From the NCBI GenBank assembly GCA_036378155.1, contig DASUXA010000109.1, forward strand, positions 79,438 to 143,437: a stretch of 64,000 nucleotides of DNA, read 5' to 3'. Source of the stretch: DASUXA01 sp036378155. Its GTDB lineage: Bacteria; Actinomycetota; Actinomycetes; Mycobacteriales; Micromonosporaceae. How positions within the stretch are numbered: position 1 is the stretch's first letter; the number at the start of each line of letters is the position of its first letter. This document shows, piece after piece, positions 39,417 through 47,507 of the stretch. Made by a program: the position numbers and the translations under genes. Under the pieces are notes generated by a model. That model was not told where the DNA came from. It made no database searches and saw nothing but the letters and a program-made list of their open reading frames with translations.

Positions 39417-42400
39417 TCAGCTCCGGGCGACGGCGACCCGTACCGTCTCGCCGTCGCCGACCTCGCCGGCGAAACCGTCCGCCCCGACGTCGCCGAGCGT
39501 CACCGACGTCGCCAGGGTCTCGGCGGCGATGAACTCGCGGTGCGACTCGACCGCCGCGCGTACCCCGTCCGGCGCGTCGACCACCAGGCTGATCCGGTCC
39601 GCCACGTCCAGGTCCGCCTCGCGGCGCGCCTGCTGGACCACCCGGATCACGTCGCGAGCCAGACCTTCCGCCGCCAACTCGGGCGTGACCTGCGTGTCGA
39701 GCACGACGACGCCCTCGCCGCCGGGCAGCGGCGCGGAGCGCTCCGCGTCCGCCGCGACCAGCTTCAGGTCGTACTCGCCCTCACGCAGTTCCACCCCGGC
39801 CGCGACGGGATGCCCGTCGACCAGCGACCAGTCGCCCGCCTTGACCGCCTTGATCACCTGCTGCACCTGACCGCCGACGCGTGGACCGAGCACCCGCGGT
39901 ACCACGGTCAGCACCTGCTGGCAGTACTCCCCGACCTCGCCGGTCAGCTCCACCGACTTGACGTTGACCTCGTCGGCGATCAGGTCGGCGAACGGTCGCA
40001 GCTGCGCCGCGCGCGGCGCGGCGACGGTCAGCTTCGACAGCGGCAGGCGTACCCGCAGCCCCTTGGTCTTGCGTAGGCTCAGCGCCGCCGAGCACACGTC
40101 ACGCGCCGCGTCCATCCGGGCGACCAGCTCGTGGTCGACCGGCAGCTCGCCCGGCGTGGGCCAGTCGGTCAGGTGTACCGAGCGCCCGCCGGTCAGACCC
40201 CGCCACACCTGTTCGGTGGTCAGCGGCGCCAGCGGCGCCATCACCCGGCACAGGGTCTCCAGCACCGTGTACAGCGTGTCGAACGCGTCGTGGTCGCCCG
40301 CCCAGAACCGGTCGCGGGACCGGCGCACGTACCAGTTGGTCAGCGCGTCGAGGTACCCGCGCACCGTCCCGCACGCCCCGGAGATGTCGTAGTCGTCCAA
40401 CGCCCGGGTCACGTCGTCGACCAGTTCCCCGGTCTTCGCCAGCACGTACCGGTCGAGCAGGTGGTCGGAGTCGACCCGCCGGCGCGCCTGGTACCCCTCC
40501 GCGTTGGCGTACAGCGAGAAGAAATACCACACGTTCCACAGCGGCAGCAGAACCTGACGGACCGCGTCCCGGATCGCTGTCTCGGTGACCGCCATGTCGC
40601 CGCCGCGCAGCACCGGCGAGGACATGAGCATCCAGCGCATCGCGTCCGACCCGTACCGGTCGAACATCTCGTAGACGTCCGGGTAGTTGCGCAGGCTCTT
40701 GGACATCTTGCGGTTGTCCGAACCGAGCAGGATGCCGTGGACCACCGCCGCGCTGAACGCCGGCCGGTCGAACAGCGCGGTCGCCAGCACGTGCATGGTG
40801 TAGAACCAGCCGCGCGTCTGACCGATGTACTCGACGATGAAGTCGCCCGGATAGTGGTGCTCGAACCATTCGGCGTTCTCGAACGGGTAGTGCACCTGGG
40901 CGAACGGCATCGAACCCGACTCGAACCAGCAGTCCAGCACCTCCGGTACCCGGCGCATCGTCGACCGTCCGGTCGGGTCGTCCGGGTTCGGCCTGGTCAA
41001 CTCGTCGATGCCGGGTCGGTGCAGGTCGGTGACCTTGACCCCGAAGTCGCGTTCGAGGTCGGCCAGCGACCCGTACACGTCGACCCTCGGATAACGCGGG
41101 TCGTCGGACTTCCACACCGGGATCGGCGAACCCCAGAACCGGTTGCGGCTGATCGACCAGTCGCGGGCGTTGGCGAGCCACTTGCCGAACGAGCCGTCCC
41201 TGATGTGCTCGGGCGTCCAGTCGATCTGCTGGTTCAGCTCGACCATCCGGTCCTTGAACTTCGACACCGCGACGAACCACGAGGACACCGCCTTGTACAC
41301 CAGCGGCGTGTCGCAGCGCCAGCAGTGCGGGTACGCGTGGGTGTAGGTGTCGTGGCGCACCAGCACACCCCGCTCGCGCAGGTCCCGGATGATCGGCTTG
41401 TTCGCCTCGAAGACCTGAAGACCCTGGTACGGCGGCACTTTGCTGGTGAACCGGGTGTGGTCGTCGACGGTCAACACGGTCGGGATGCCGGCGGCGGCGC
41501 ACGCGTTCTGGTCGTCCTCGCCGTACGCGGGCGCCATGTGGACCACGCCGGTGCCGTCCTCGGTGGTCACGAAGTCGCCGCCGAGCACCTGGAACGCGTT
41601 CGGGGTGTCGGCGAGGAAGTCGAACAGCGGGGTGTACCGGCGACCGACCAGCTCAGCCCCGCGCAGGGTCGCCACCGGCGTGTAGTCGGCGAGCTCCTTA
41701 CCGTACGCGGCGAGCCGGGCCGAGCCGACGATGACCCGTTCGCCGTCCTTCTCCAGCACGGTGTACTCGATGTCCGGACCGACCGCGATCGCCAGGTTCG
41801 ACGGCAGCGTCCACGGCGTGGTCGTCCAGACCAGGATCTTCTCGCCGCTGTCGAGCTGGAAGGCGACCGTCACCGCCGGGTCCTGCCGGTCGCGGTACAC
41901 GTCGTCCATCCGGGTCTCGGTGTTCGACAGCGGCGTCTCGCACCGCCAGCAGTAGGCGAGCACCCGGAAGCCCTCGTACACGAGCCCCTTGTCGTACAGG
42001 CTCTTGAAGGCCCACATGACGCTCTCCATGTAGCTGAGGTCGAGCGTCTTGTAGTCGTCGGCGAAGTCGACCCAGCGCGCCTGCCGGGTGACGTACCGCT
42101 CCCACTCCTGCGTGTACCGCAACACAGAGGTCCGGCACGCCTCGTTGAACTTCTCCACGCCGAGGTCGAGGATCTCCGCCTTGGTGGTGATGCCGAGTTG
42201 CTTCTCCGCCTCCACCTCGGCGGGCAGCCCGTGGCAGTCCCAGCCGAACCGCCGCTCCACCCGGTGACCGCGCATCGTCCGGTAACGCGGTACCACGTCC
42301 TTGACGTAGCCGGTCAACAGGTGCCCGTAGTGCGGCAGCCCGTTGGCGAACGGCGGGCCGTCGTAGAACACGTACTCGTTGGCGCCGTGCTCGCCCGCCG

Positions 42401-42527
42401 GGCGGGACTCGACGCTTGCCTCGAAGGTGCCGTCGGACGCCCAGTAGTCGAGCACCTCCCGCTCGACCTCGGGCAGGTTGGGGCTGGCCGGTACACCGGC
42501 CGCGGAAGCGTTCCGGGGGTACGCCAT
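39417..42527 (-). CDS. ileS: Isoleucine--tRNA ligase
   Basis: 1036-residue class I synthetase charging tRNA-Ile. HIGH-type signature HYGH is at residues 66-69 (PPFANGLPHYGHLLTGYVKD), KMSKS at 607-611, and the CP1 editing domain (TTPWTLPSNLAIAV) removes Val. Cys pairs typical of zinc-binding bacterial type 1 enzymes (CWRCETP and HCWRCDTP) are inside the CP1 region, and the C-terminal domain is of the long actinobacterial/eukaryal-like type. ATG 42527 has GAGGAG upstream, and this ribosome site is sequestered by the T-box leader. Confidence 0.97.
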   Translation of the reverse strand: MAYPRNASAAGVPASPNLPEVEREVLDYWASDGTFEASVESRPAGEHGANEYVFYDGPPFANGLPHYGHLLTGYVKDVVPRYRTMRGHRVERRFGWDCHGLPAEVEAEKQLGITTKAEILDLGVEKFNEACRTSVLRYTQEWERYVTRQARWVDFADDYKTLDLSYMESVMWAFKSLYDKGLVYEGFRVLAYCWRCETPLSNTETRMDDVYRDRQDPAVTVAFQLDSGEKILVWTTTPWTLPSNLAIAVGPDIEYTVLEKDGERVIVGSARLAAYGKELADYTPVATLRGAELVGRRYTPLFDFLADTPNAFQVLGGDFVTTEDGTGVVHMAPAYGEDDQNACAAAGIPTVLTVDDHTRFTSKVPPYQGLQVFEANKPIIRDLRERGVLVRHDTYTHAYPHCWRCDTPLVYKAVSSWFVAVSKFKDRMVELNQQIDWTPEHIRDGSFGKWLANARDWSISRNRFWGSPIPVWKSDDPRYPRVDVYGSLADLERDFGVKVTDLHRPGIDELTRPNPDDPTGRSTMRRVPEVLDCWFESGSMPFAQVHYPFENAEWFEHHYPGDFIVEYIGQTRGWFYTMHVLATALFDRPAFSAAVVHGILLGSDNRKMSKSLRNYPDVYEMFDRYGSDAMRWMLMSSPVLRGGDMAVTETAIRDAVRQVLLPLWNVWYFFSLYANAEGYQARRRVDSDHLLDRYVLAKTGELVDDVTRALDDYDISGACGTVRGYLDALTNWYVRRSRDRFWAGDHDAFDTLYTVLETLCRVMAPLAPLTTEQVWRGLTGGRSVHLTDWPTPGELPVDHELVARMDAARDVCSAALSLRKTKGLRVRLPLSKLTVAAPRAAQLRPFADLIADEVNVKSVELTGEVGEYCQQVLTVVPRVLGPRVGGQVQQVIKAVKAGDWSLVDGHPVAAGVELREGEYDLKLVAADAERSAPLPGGEGVVVLDTQVTPELAAEGLARDVIRVVQQARREADLDVADRISLVVDAPDGVRAAVESHREFIAAETLATSVTLGDVGADGFAGEVGDGETVRVAVARS

Positions 42528-42766
42528 GACTCGATCTCCTCGCGCCGCTACGTCCGCATCGTCACGCGAGGACGAGCGCGGCAGCGCCATCTGTGGCGCG
42601 CCGTACGCCCGCGGTACCACCTCGCTTGGTCGGGGACACGTCCCCGACCCGCTCGTTGGCCGGCTGTGACGGGCCGGACCCGTCCGGTTCTACTCGGGCG
42701 CGACGCGCCCTTTCTTCCGGAGGCTCACCGGTGATAGCCGGGTCGATGCCTGTGCCGACAAGAGTA
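42528..42766 (-). promoter_or_regulatory. Translational T-box riboswitch of ileS (Ile specifier)
   Basis: On the minus strand: -10 candidate TACTCT (42766-42761); a short Stem I with specifier ATC at 42735-42733 and a CCGG-N7-CCGG terminal hairpin; Stem II region; Stem III as a perfect 10-bp hairpin (42649-42640 with 42637-42628); and the T-box sequence TGGTACCGCG (42619-42610), which pairs with the tRNA acceptor end. GCGAGG just before the T-box can pair with CCTCGC (42571-42566) as antisequestrator. Otherwise TCCTCGCG (42572-42565) pairs with CGCGAGGA (42544-42537) and hides the ileS ribosome site. Uncharged tRNA-Ile therefore opens translation. Confidence 0.92.
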
Positions 42767-42873
42767 CCCGTACCGCGTCGCGCTCCTCATCCCGGTTACC
42801 GGCGTACCGCGGGTGTCCCAGGTAGGGGCAAGTCACCCGAAGCGGGCACGACGGGCGGTAGATTCCCGTCTGG

Positions 42874-43743
42874 ATGGCACCCTACGGCGACCACTTCGCC
42901 TGGCGGCACGGCCGCGAACCAGCCGGCACCCCGAAGCCGTTGACCGGCGGCTCGGCGCGCCTGCTGATGCTCGTCGCGGCGCTGCTCGCGCTGCTCGGAC
43001 TACCGCTGTTCGCCGCCGCGACCCGCCTGTTCTTCGCCTGGACCGTTCCCGATCCGCTGGCGGCGGTGTCGCTGGGCGGCGCGTACTGGGCGAGCGCGGC
43101 CGGACTGTGGGTCGCCGCACGAGTGCGCCGCTGGGCGGATGCCCGCGTGGTGGTACCCGGATCCCTGGTGTACACCGTCGCGACCGTGGTGGTCGCCCTC
43201 GTGCACCGCGACACCCTGCACCCGGCTGCCGACTCGGGCGCCGTCACCCTGCTCGCCACCTGGCTGTGGCTCGCCGTGTACCTGGTGGTACCGGTGCTGC
43301 TCGCGGTGACCGCCGTCGGGCAGTGGCGGATCAGGGGTACCACGCCGCCCCGCGGACGACCGACGCCCCGCTGGCTGTGGTCGCTCGTCGCGGTACAGGC
43401 GGTGGCGCTGCTCGCCGTGGGCGGCATCCTGCTGTTCGCCCCCGGCTACGCCGGCCGGGTCTGGCCGTGGCAGCTGACCTCGCTGACCGCCCAGGCGACC
43501 GGGGCGTGGCTGGTCGGGCTCGGCGTCGTCACGGTGCAGGTACTCGTCGAACGCGACCCGCGTCGGGCTCGTCCCGCTGCCGTGATCTGGGTGGCGCTCG
43601 CCGCCGTGCAACTGCTGACCATGGTCCGCTATCCCGGACAGTTCCCGTTCGGGTCGCCGGGCAGCCTCGGGTACCTGCTGGTGGTCGTCATCGGGCTGGT
43701 CTCCGGAGCACGCATACTTACCGGAGCCGGGCCGGACCGCTGA
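42874..43743 (+). CDS. Hypothetical polytopic membrane protein
   Basis: 289 residues with about seven hydrophobic helices spread over residues 30-285 (LLMLVAALLALLGLPLFAAA, LATWLWLAVYLVVPVLLAVT, WSLVAVQAVALLAVGGILLF and others). The N-terminus is short and polar, with MAPYGDHFAWRHG. I recognise no catalytic motif. TAGATT at 42859-42864 stands nine bases before ATG 42874 with no ribosome site, so it is probably leaderless. It is divergent from ileS and convergent with ndk. Confidence 0.8.
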   Translation: MAPYGDHFAWRHGREPAGTPKPLTGGSARLLMLVAALLALLGLPLFAAATRLFFAWTVPDPLAAVSLGGAYWASAAGLWVAARVRRWADARVVVPGSLVYTVATVVVALVHRDTLHPAADSGAVTLLATWLWLAVYLVVPVLLAVTAVGQWRIRGTTPPRGRPTPRWLWSLVAVQAVALLAVGGILLFAPGYAGRVWPWQLTSLTAQATGAWLVGLGVVTVQVLVERDPRRARPAAVIWVALAAVQLLTMVRYPGQFPFGSPGSLGYLLVVVIGLVSGARILTGAGPDR

Positions 43744-43783
43744 CCTGCCGCCCGCGCCCTGCGGTACCCGCCGCGACTGGCGG

Positions 43784-44197
43784 TCAGGCGACGTGCTCCG
43801 GGAACCAGAGCGCGATCTCGCGCTTGGCGCTGTCCACCGAGTCGGAGGCGTGTACCAGGTTCTCCCGGTTGGACAGCGACAGGTCGCCGCGGATCGTGCC
43901 CGCCGCGGCCTTGCGCCCGTCCGTCACGCCGACCAGCGCCCGCACCACGTCCACCGCCTCGTCGCCGGACAGGATCATGGCGACCAACGGCCCGCTGGTC
44001 ATGAACGCCTTCAGCGGCGGGTAGAACGGCTTGTCCAGGTGCTCGGCGTAATGCTGGTCGGCCAGGTCCGCGCTCATCGTCCGCAGCGTCATCGCCTCGA
44101 TGACCAGGCCCTTGCGTTCGAACCTGGACACGATCTCCCCGACCAGGCCGCGCCGGACCGCATCCGGCTTGACCAGGACGAGCGTGCGCTGCGACAC
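43784..44197 (-). CDS. ndk: Nucleoside-diphosphate kinase
   Basis: 137-residue NDP kinase that balances nucleoside triphosphate pools. The phospho-acceptor His116 sits in NRENLVHASDS, with the KPDAVRRGLVGEIVSRFE start and Kpn-loop region. GTG 44197 has GGAGG nearby. In related genomes ndk directly follows valS-folC-DUF4233; here an opposite-strand VOC gene stands between. Confidence 0.97.
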   Translation of the reverse strand: MSQRTLVLVKPDAVRRGLVGEIVSRFERKGLVIEAMTLRTMSADLADQHYAEHLDKPFYPPLKAFMTSGPLVAMILSGDEAVDVVRALVGVTDGRKAAAGTIRGDLSLSNRENLVHASDSVDSAKREIALWFPEHVA

Positions 44198-44366
44198 CGC
44201 GATACCTCCTCGACGTGATCCTGAGGGCAGCGTAACCGGCGCGACCGACCAGCCCGGCGGCGGGCGGCACAGACCCGTCGCTGACCCGGGTCGCCCGGCG
44301 GCGCGGCGGCTGGCACCGCCCGCCCGCTCCCCTTAGCCTGACGAAAAATCGTGGGGAGGTGGGGCG

Positions 44367-45647
44367 GTGGCGAACGGTCGTTGGTCCGTATCGGACGGTC
44401 GGGTCATGGCCAGCGCCGCGCTCGCTGTCCTGGCCCTGTTCGTCACGTCGGTCAGCGTGGGCATGGGCAGTTGGGGTCTGGCCGCGCTCGGGGTGGCGCT
44501 GCTCGCCGCCGGCGTCGCGCTGTACACGGTGTCCGCCCTCAACAGCAGGGTGTTCAACTGGGTGCGCGGCTCGGGCCACGTGATCAGCCGCTCCGAGCCG
44601 CCGGACGGGGCGCCGACCGGGCGCTGCGTGATGCAGATGATCGTGCACGCCCCGGGGGTACCCGAGGTGAAGGTCAGCGTGCGTGAGCCGGACGTACCGG
44701 TCGCGATCTGGCCGGACCCGGGACGGGACATCCCGATCGAGGTGGCGCTGGGCAACCCGGGCAAGGTCCGGGTGCGCTGGGACCTGGCGCGGGGCCACGG
44801 GTACGCCCCGGCTCCGCTGGCCGAGGAGGATGTCGAACCGGCACAGGTCGTCGGCGGCGAACCGCTTCCCGAGGAGCCGACGGAAGAGATCGCGACGACG
44901 GTACCGCCGCCGCGTCGCCGACCCCGCCCGTACCCGGAGCCCGCCACGACGCCGGGGTCCGCGCCCACCGCGGTCGCGGTACCGACCCAGCCGGCCAGCC
45001 CGGACGAGCAGATCGCCGGGCTCACCCGCGTGGCGGACGCGCTGGTACTGACCACTGCCGGCGGGACCGAGCGACCCGCCGCGACCGAGGCGGCGGCGCC
45101 GGCCGAAACAGCCGAGGCGGCGGTACCGACCGAAACAGCCGAGGCGGCCGCCCCGTCCGCGCTGCCCGTCGAACAGGTCCGGCTGCTCGACCAGCCCGCC
45201 GGGGAACCCGCCGAGACGGTACCGGAGGCGATCACCCGCGCGTATGCCCAGTGGGTACCGGCGCAGCGCGGTGGACCGGCAGCGCGCGGCAGCTCCCCCA
45301 GCATGGTGGTCGCCGACCTGCGCCGGTCGCTGGCGTTCTACCGGGACATCGTCGGACTCGCCGAGATCGACCACACCGATCGCAGCGCGATCCTCGGCGC
45401 CGGCAACGACGGGGTGGTACTCCGCCAGGCGGACCCCATCGACACCGCCGAACCGCGCCGCACCCACCTGATGCTCGAGGTCGCCGACCTGGACGGCGCG
45501 TACCAGGACCTGCTCGACCGGGGCGTGGTGTTCGAACACGGGCCGCGGCGGATCGGCGCGATCGAGCGGCGTGCCGTATGGGCGGCGACGTTCCTCGATC
45601 CCGACCTGCACCGGGTTACGTTGACCACGCTGCGTCCGTTGGACTGA
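44367..45647 (+). CDS. Membrane-anchored VOC (glyoxalase-fold) protein
   Basis: 426 residues. Two adjacent membrane helices (about residues 15-58) are followed by a small beta-rich part (RCVMQMIVHAPGVPEVKVSV), a long Pro/Ala/Glu-rich linker (about 150-300, including an imperfect ETAEAA repeat) and a C-terminal VOC domain from about residue 311 (MVVADLRRSLAFYRDIVGLA). The VOC domain has HTD, THLMLEVADLDGAYQDLL and a final Asp-Leu-His near FLDPDLHRVTL, so metal ligands are plausible. Function unknown. GTG 44367 has GGGGAGG upstream. It converges with DUF4233 with a 3-bp gap. Confidence 0.82.
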   Translation: MANGRWSVSDGRVMASAALAVLALFVTSVSVGMGSWGLAALGVALLAAGVALYTVSALNSRVFNWVRGSGHVISRSEPPDGAPTGRCVMQMIVHAPGVPEVKVSVREPDVPVAIWPDPGRDIPIEVALGNPGKVRVRWDLARGHGYAPAPLAEEDVEPAQVVGGEPLPEEPTEEIATTVPPPRRRPRPYPEPATTPGSAPTAVAVPTQPASPDEQIAGLTRVADALVLTTAGGTERPAATEAAAPAETAEAAVPTETAEAAAPSALPVEQVRLLDQPAGEPAETVPEAITRAYAQWVPAQRGGPAARGSSPSMVVADLRRSLAFYRDIVGLAEIDHTDRSAILGAGNDGVVLRQADPIDTAEPRRTHLMLEVADLDGAYQDLLDRGVVFEHGPRRIGAIERRAVWAATFLDPDLHRVTLTTLRPLD

Positions 45648-45650
45648 CGG

Positions 45651-46139
45651 TCAGCCCCAGCGACGACGGATGTGCGGCGCGCCGAGCACCGTCCTGCGCA
45701 CGTTCAGCACGTACAGCCACAGCAGCCCGAACAGCACGCCGAGCACCGCCAGCGCGACGTGGAAGTATCCGCTCGCCAGCAGCGCGACCTGCGGGAGCAG
45801 CGCGGCGTACCAGGCCCAGCGGTACCGCAACAGCCCGGCGAGCACCAGGCACAGCACGGCGAGGGCGACCACGACGGCGATCGCTGCCCCGGTCAGGTGC
45901 GCGCCGAGCTTGATCAACGGCAGGATCGCGAGCAGCAGCACGATCGCCTCGACCGCGAGCGCGCCCGCCCCGACCGCGCGTGCCGCCGCGACCGGGTTGC
46001 GCAACCCGGAGCGCGGCGACCGCGAAGAATCCGGCGACCGCGAAGAGTCCGCCGGGTTTGAAGAGTCCGCCGGTTGCGAAGCGTCCGCCGGCTGGGGACG
46101 CGACGCGTCCGACGGCTGGGCAGGAGTGGGCTCGCTCAC
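45651..46139 (-). CDS. DUF4233 domain-containing membrane protein
   Basis: 162 residues. About 45 N-terminal residues are repetitive (PADSS and RSPDSS units, direct repeats around 46015-46090). Four membrane helices follow (ALAVEAIVLLLAILPLIKLG, then GAAIAVVVALAVLCLVLAGL, and two more) with the conserved LRYRWAW turn. DUF4233 proteins sit next to folC in actinobacteria; function unknown. GTG 46139 overlaps the folC stop as GTGA, indicating coupled translation. Confidence 0.88.
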   Translation of the reverse strand: MSEPTPAQPSDASRPQPADASQPADSSNPADSSRSPDSSRSPRSGLRNPVAAARAVGAGALAVEAIVLLLAILPLIKLGAHLTGAAIAVVVALAVLCLVLAGLLRYRWAWYAALLPQVALLASGYFHVALAVLGVLFGLLWLYVLNVRRTVLGAPHIRRRWG

Positions 46140-47470
46140 CGGACCAGCAGCTTCCGCGCGTCCGCCACGGTGACCACCGACCCGGTGATCAGGACGCCCA
46201 CCCCGCCGAGTTCGCCGTCGAGATCGGTCTCCGCCAGCGCTACCGCCTCCGAGATGGCGTCCGGCAGATCCGCCACCACATGCACGCGGTCCTCGCCGAA
46301 CACCTCGCGCGCGTGCTCCGCCAGTTCCGCGACGGGCATGGCGCGGTCCGACGTGTTGCGGCTGACCACCACCTCGTCGAGCACCGGCTCCAGTTGTTCG
46401 AGCACTCCTCGGGCGTCCTTGTCGCGCAGGATCGCGACGACCCCGACCAGGCGGCGGAACGCGAACTCCTCCTGCAGCGCGCTGACGGTGGCCGCCATGC
46501 CGTGCGGATTGTGCGCGGCGTCGAGCAGGATCGTGGGCGCGGTACGCACCCGTTCCAGCCGACCCGGCGACGACGCCGCGGCGAAACCCGCTCGTACCAC
46601 CTCGACATCGAGCTGCCGCTCGGCGCCGGCGCCCAGGAACGCCTCGACCGCGGCGAGCGCCACCGCCGCGTTCTGCGCCTGGTGTGCGCCGTGCAGCGGC
46701 AGGAACACCTCGTCGTACACCCCGCCGAGCCCCTGCAACGTCACCTGCTGCCCGCCGAACGCCAGCGACCGGCGCAGTACGCCGAACTCGCTGCCTTCCC
46801 GCGCGACGGTCGCGTCGACCTCGAGGCAGCGTTCCAGGATCGGACGCATCGCCTCCTCCGGCTGGGCGGCGCAGATCAGCGTCGCGCCCTTGTGCACGAT
46901 CCCGGCTTTGGCGAACGCGATGTCCTCGATCCGGTCGCCGAGCCACTCGGTGTGGTCCAGCCCGATCGGGGTGATCACGCAGGTACGGGCGTGCAGCACG
47001 TTGGTCGAGTCGTCCGCCCCGCCCAGCCCCACCTCCACCACGGCGACGTCGATCGGCGCGTCGGCGAACGCGGCGAACGCCAACGCCGTGGTCATGTCGA
47101 AGTACGTCAGGGTGCGACCCTCGCCCGCCTGCTCGTCGAGGTACGCCGCGAGCGGCGCCACCTCGCGGTACACGTCGACGAACTTCTGCTCGGAGATCGG
47201 CTCGCCCTCGATGCTGATCCGCTCCCGCACCGTTTCCAGGTGCGGGCTCGTGTACCGCCCGGTACGCAGCCCGTGCGCGCGCAGCAGCGCGTCGATCATC
47301 CGAGCCGTCGACGTCTTGCCGTTGGTACCGGTGAGATGGATCGCCGGATACGCCCGTTGCGGGTCGCCGAGCAGGTCGAGCAGGCGCTGGATGCGACCCA
47401 GGTCGAAGTCCATCCGGACGTACCCGCGCCGCAGCAGCTCCCGATCGACCTGCTCGAACTCGTCCGTCAT
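46136..47470 (-). CDS. folC: Bifunctional folylpolyglutamate synthase/dihydrofolate synthase
   Basis: 444-residue Mur-ligase-type enzyme adding glutamate to dihydropteroate or tetrahydrofolate. The P-loop is HLTGTNGKTSTARMI, followed by the FDMTTALAFAAFAD and VEVGLGGADDSTNV segments, ITPIGLDHTEWLG, and DAAHNPHGMAATV in the C-terminal domain. ATG 47470 lies 37 bases after valS. Order valS-folC-DUF4233 is conserved in actinobacteria. Confidence 0.95.
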   Translation of the reverse strand: MTDEFEQVDRELLRRGYVRMDFDLGRIQRLLDLLGDPQRAYPAIHLTGTNGKTSTARMIDALLRAHGLRTGRYTSPHLETVRERISIEGEPISEQKFVDVYREVAPLAAYLDEQAGEGRTLTYFDMTTALAFAAFADAPIDVAVVEVGLGGADDSTNVLHARTCVITPIGLDHTEWLGDRIEDIAFAKAGIVHKGATLICAAQPEEAMRPILERCLEVDATVAREGSEFGVLRRSLAFGGQQVTLQGLGGVYDEVFLPLHGAHQAQNAAVALAAVEAFLGAGAERQLDVEVVRAGFAAASSPGRLERVRTAPTILLDAAHNPHGMAATVSALQEEFAFRRLVGVVAILRDKDARGVLEQLEPVLDEVVVSRNTSDRAMPVAELAEHAREVFGEDRVHVVADLPDAISEAVALAETDLDGELGGVGVLITGSVVTVADARKLLVR

Positions 47471-47507
47471 CCCCGTGCCCTGTCCGTTGTCCTCACGCCG
47501 ACTGTTC

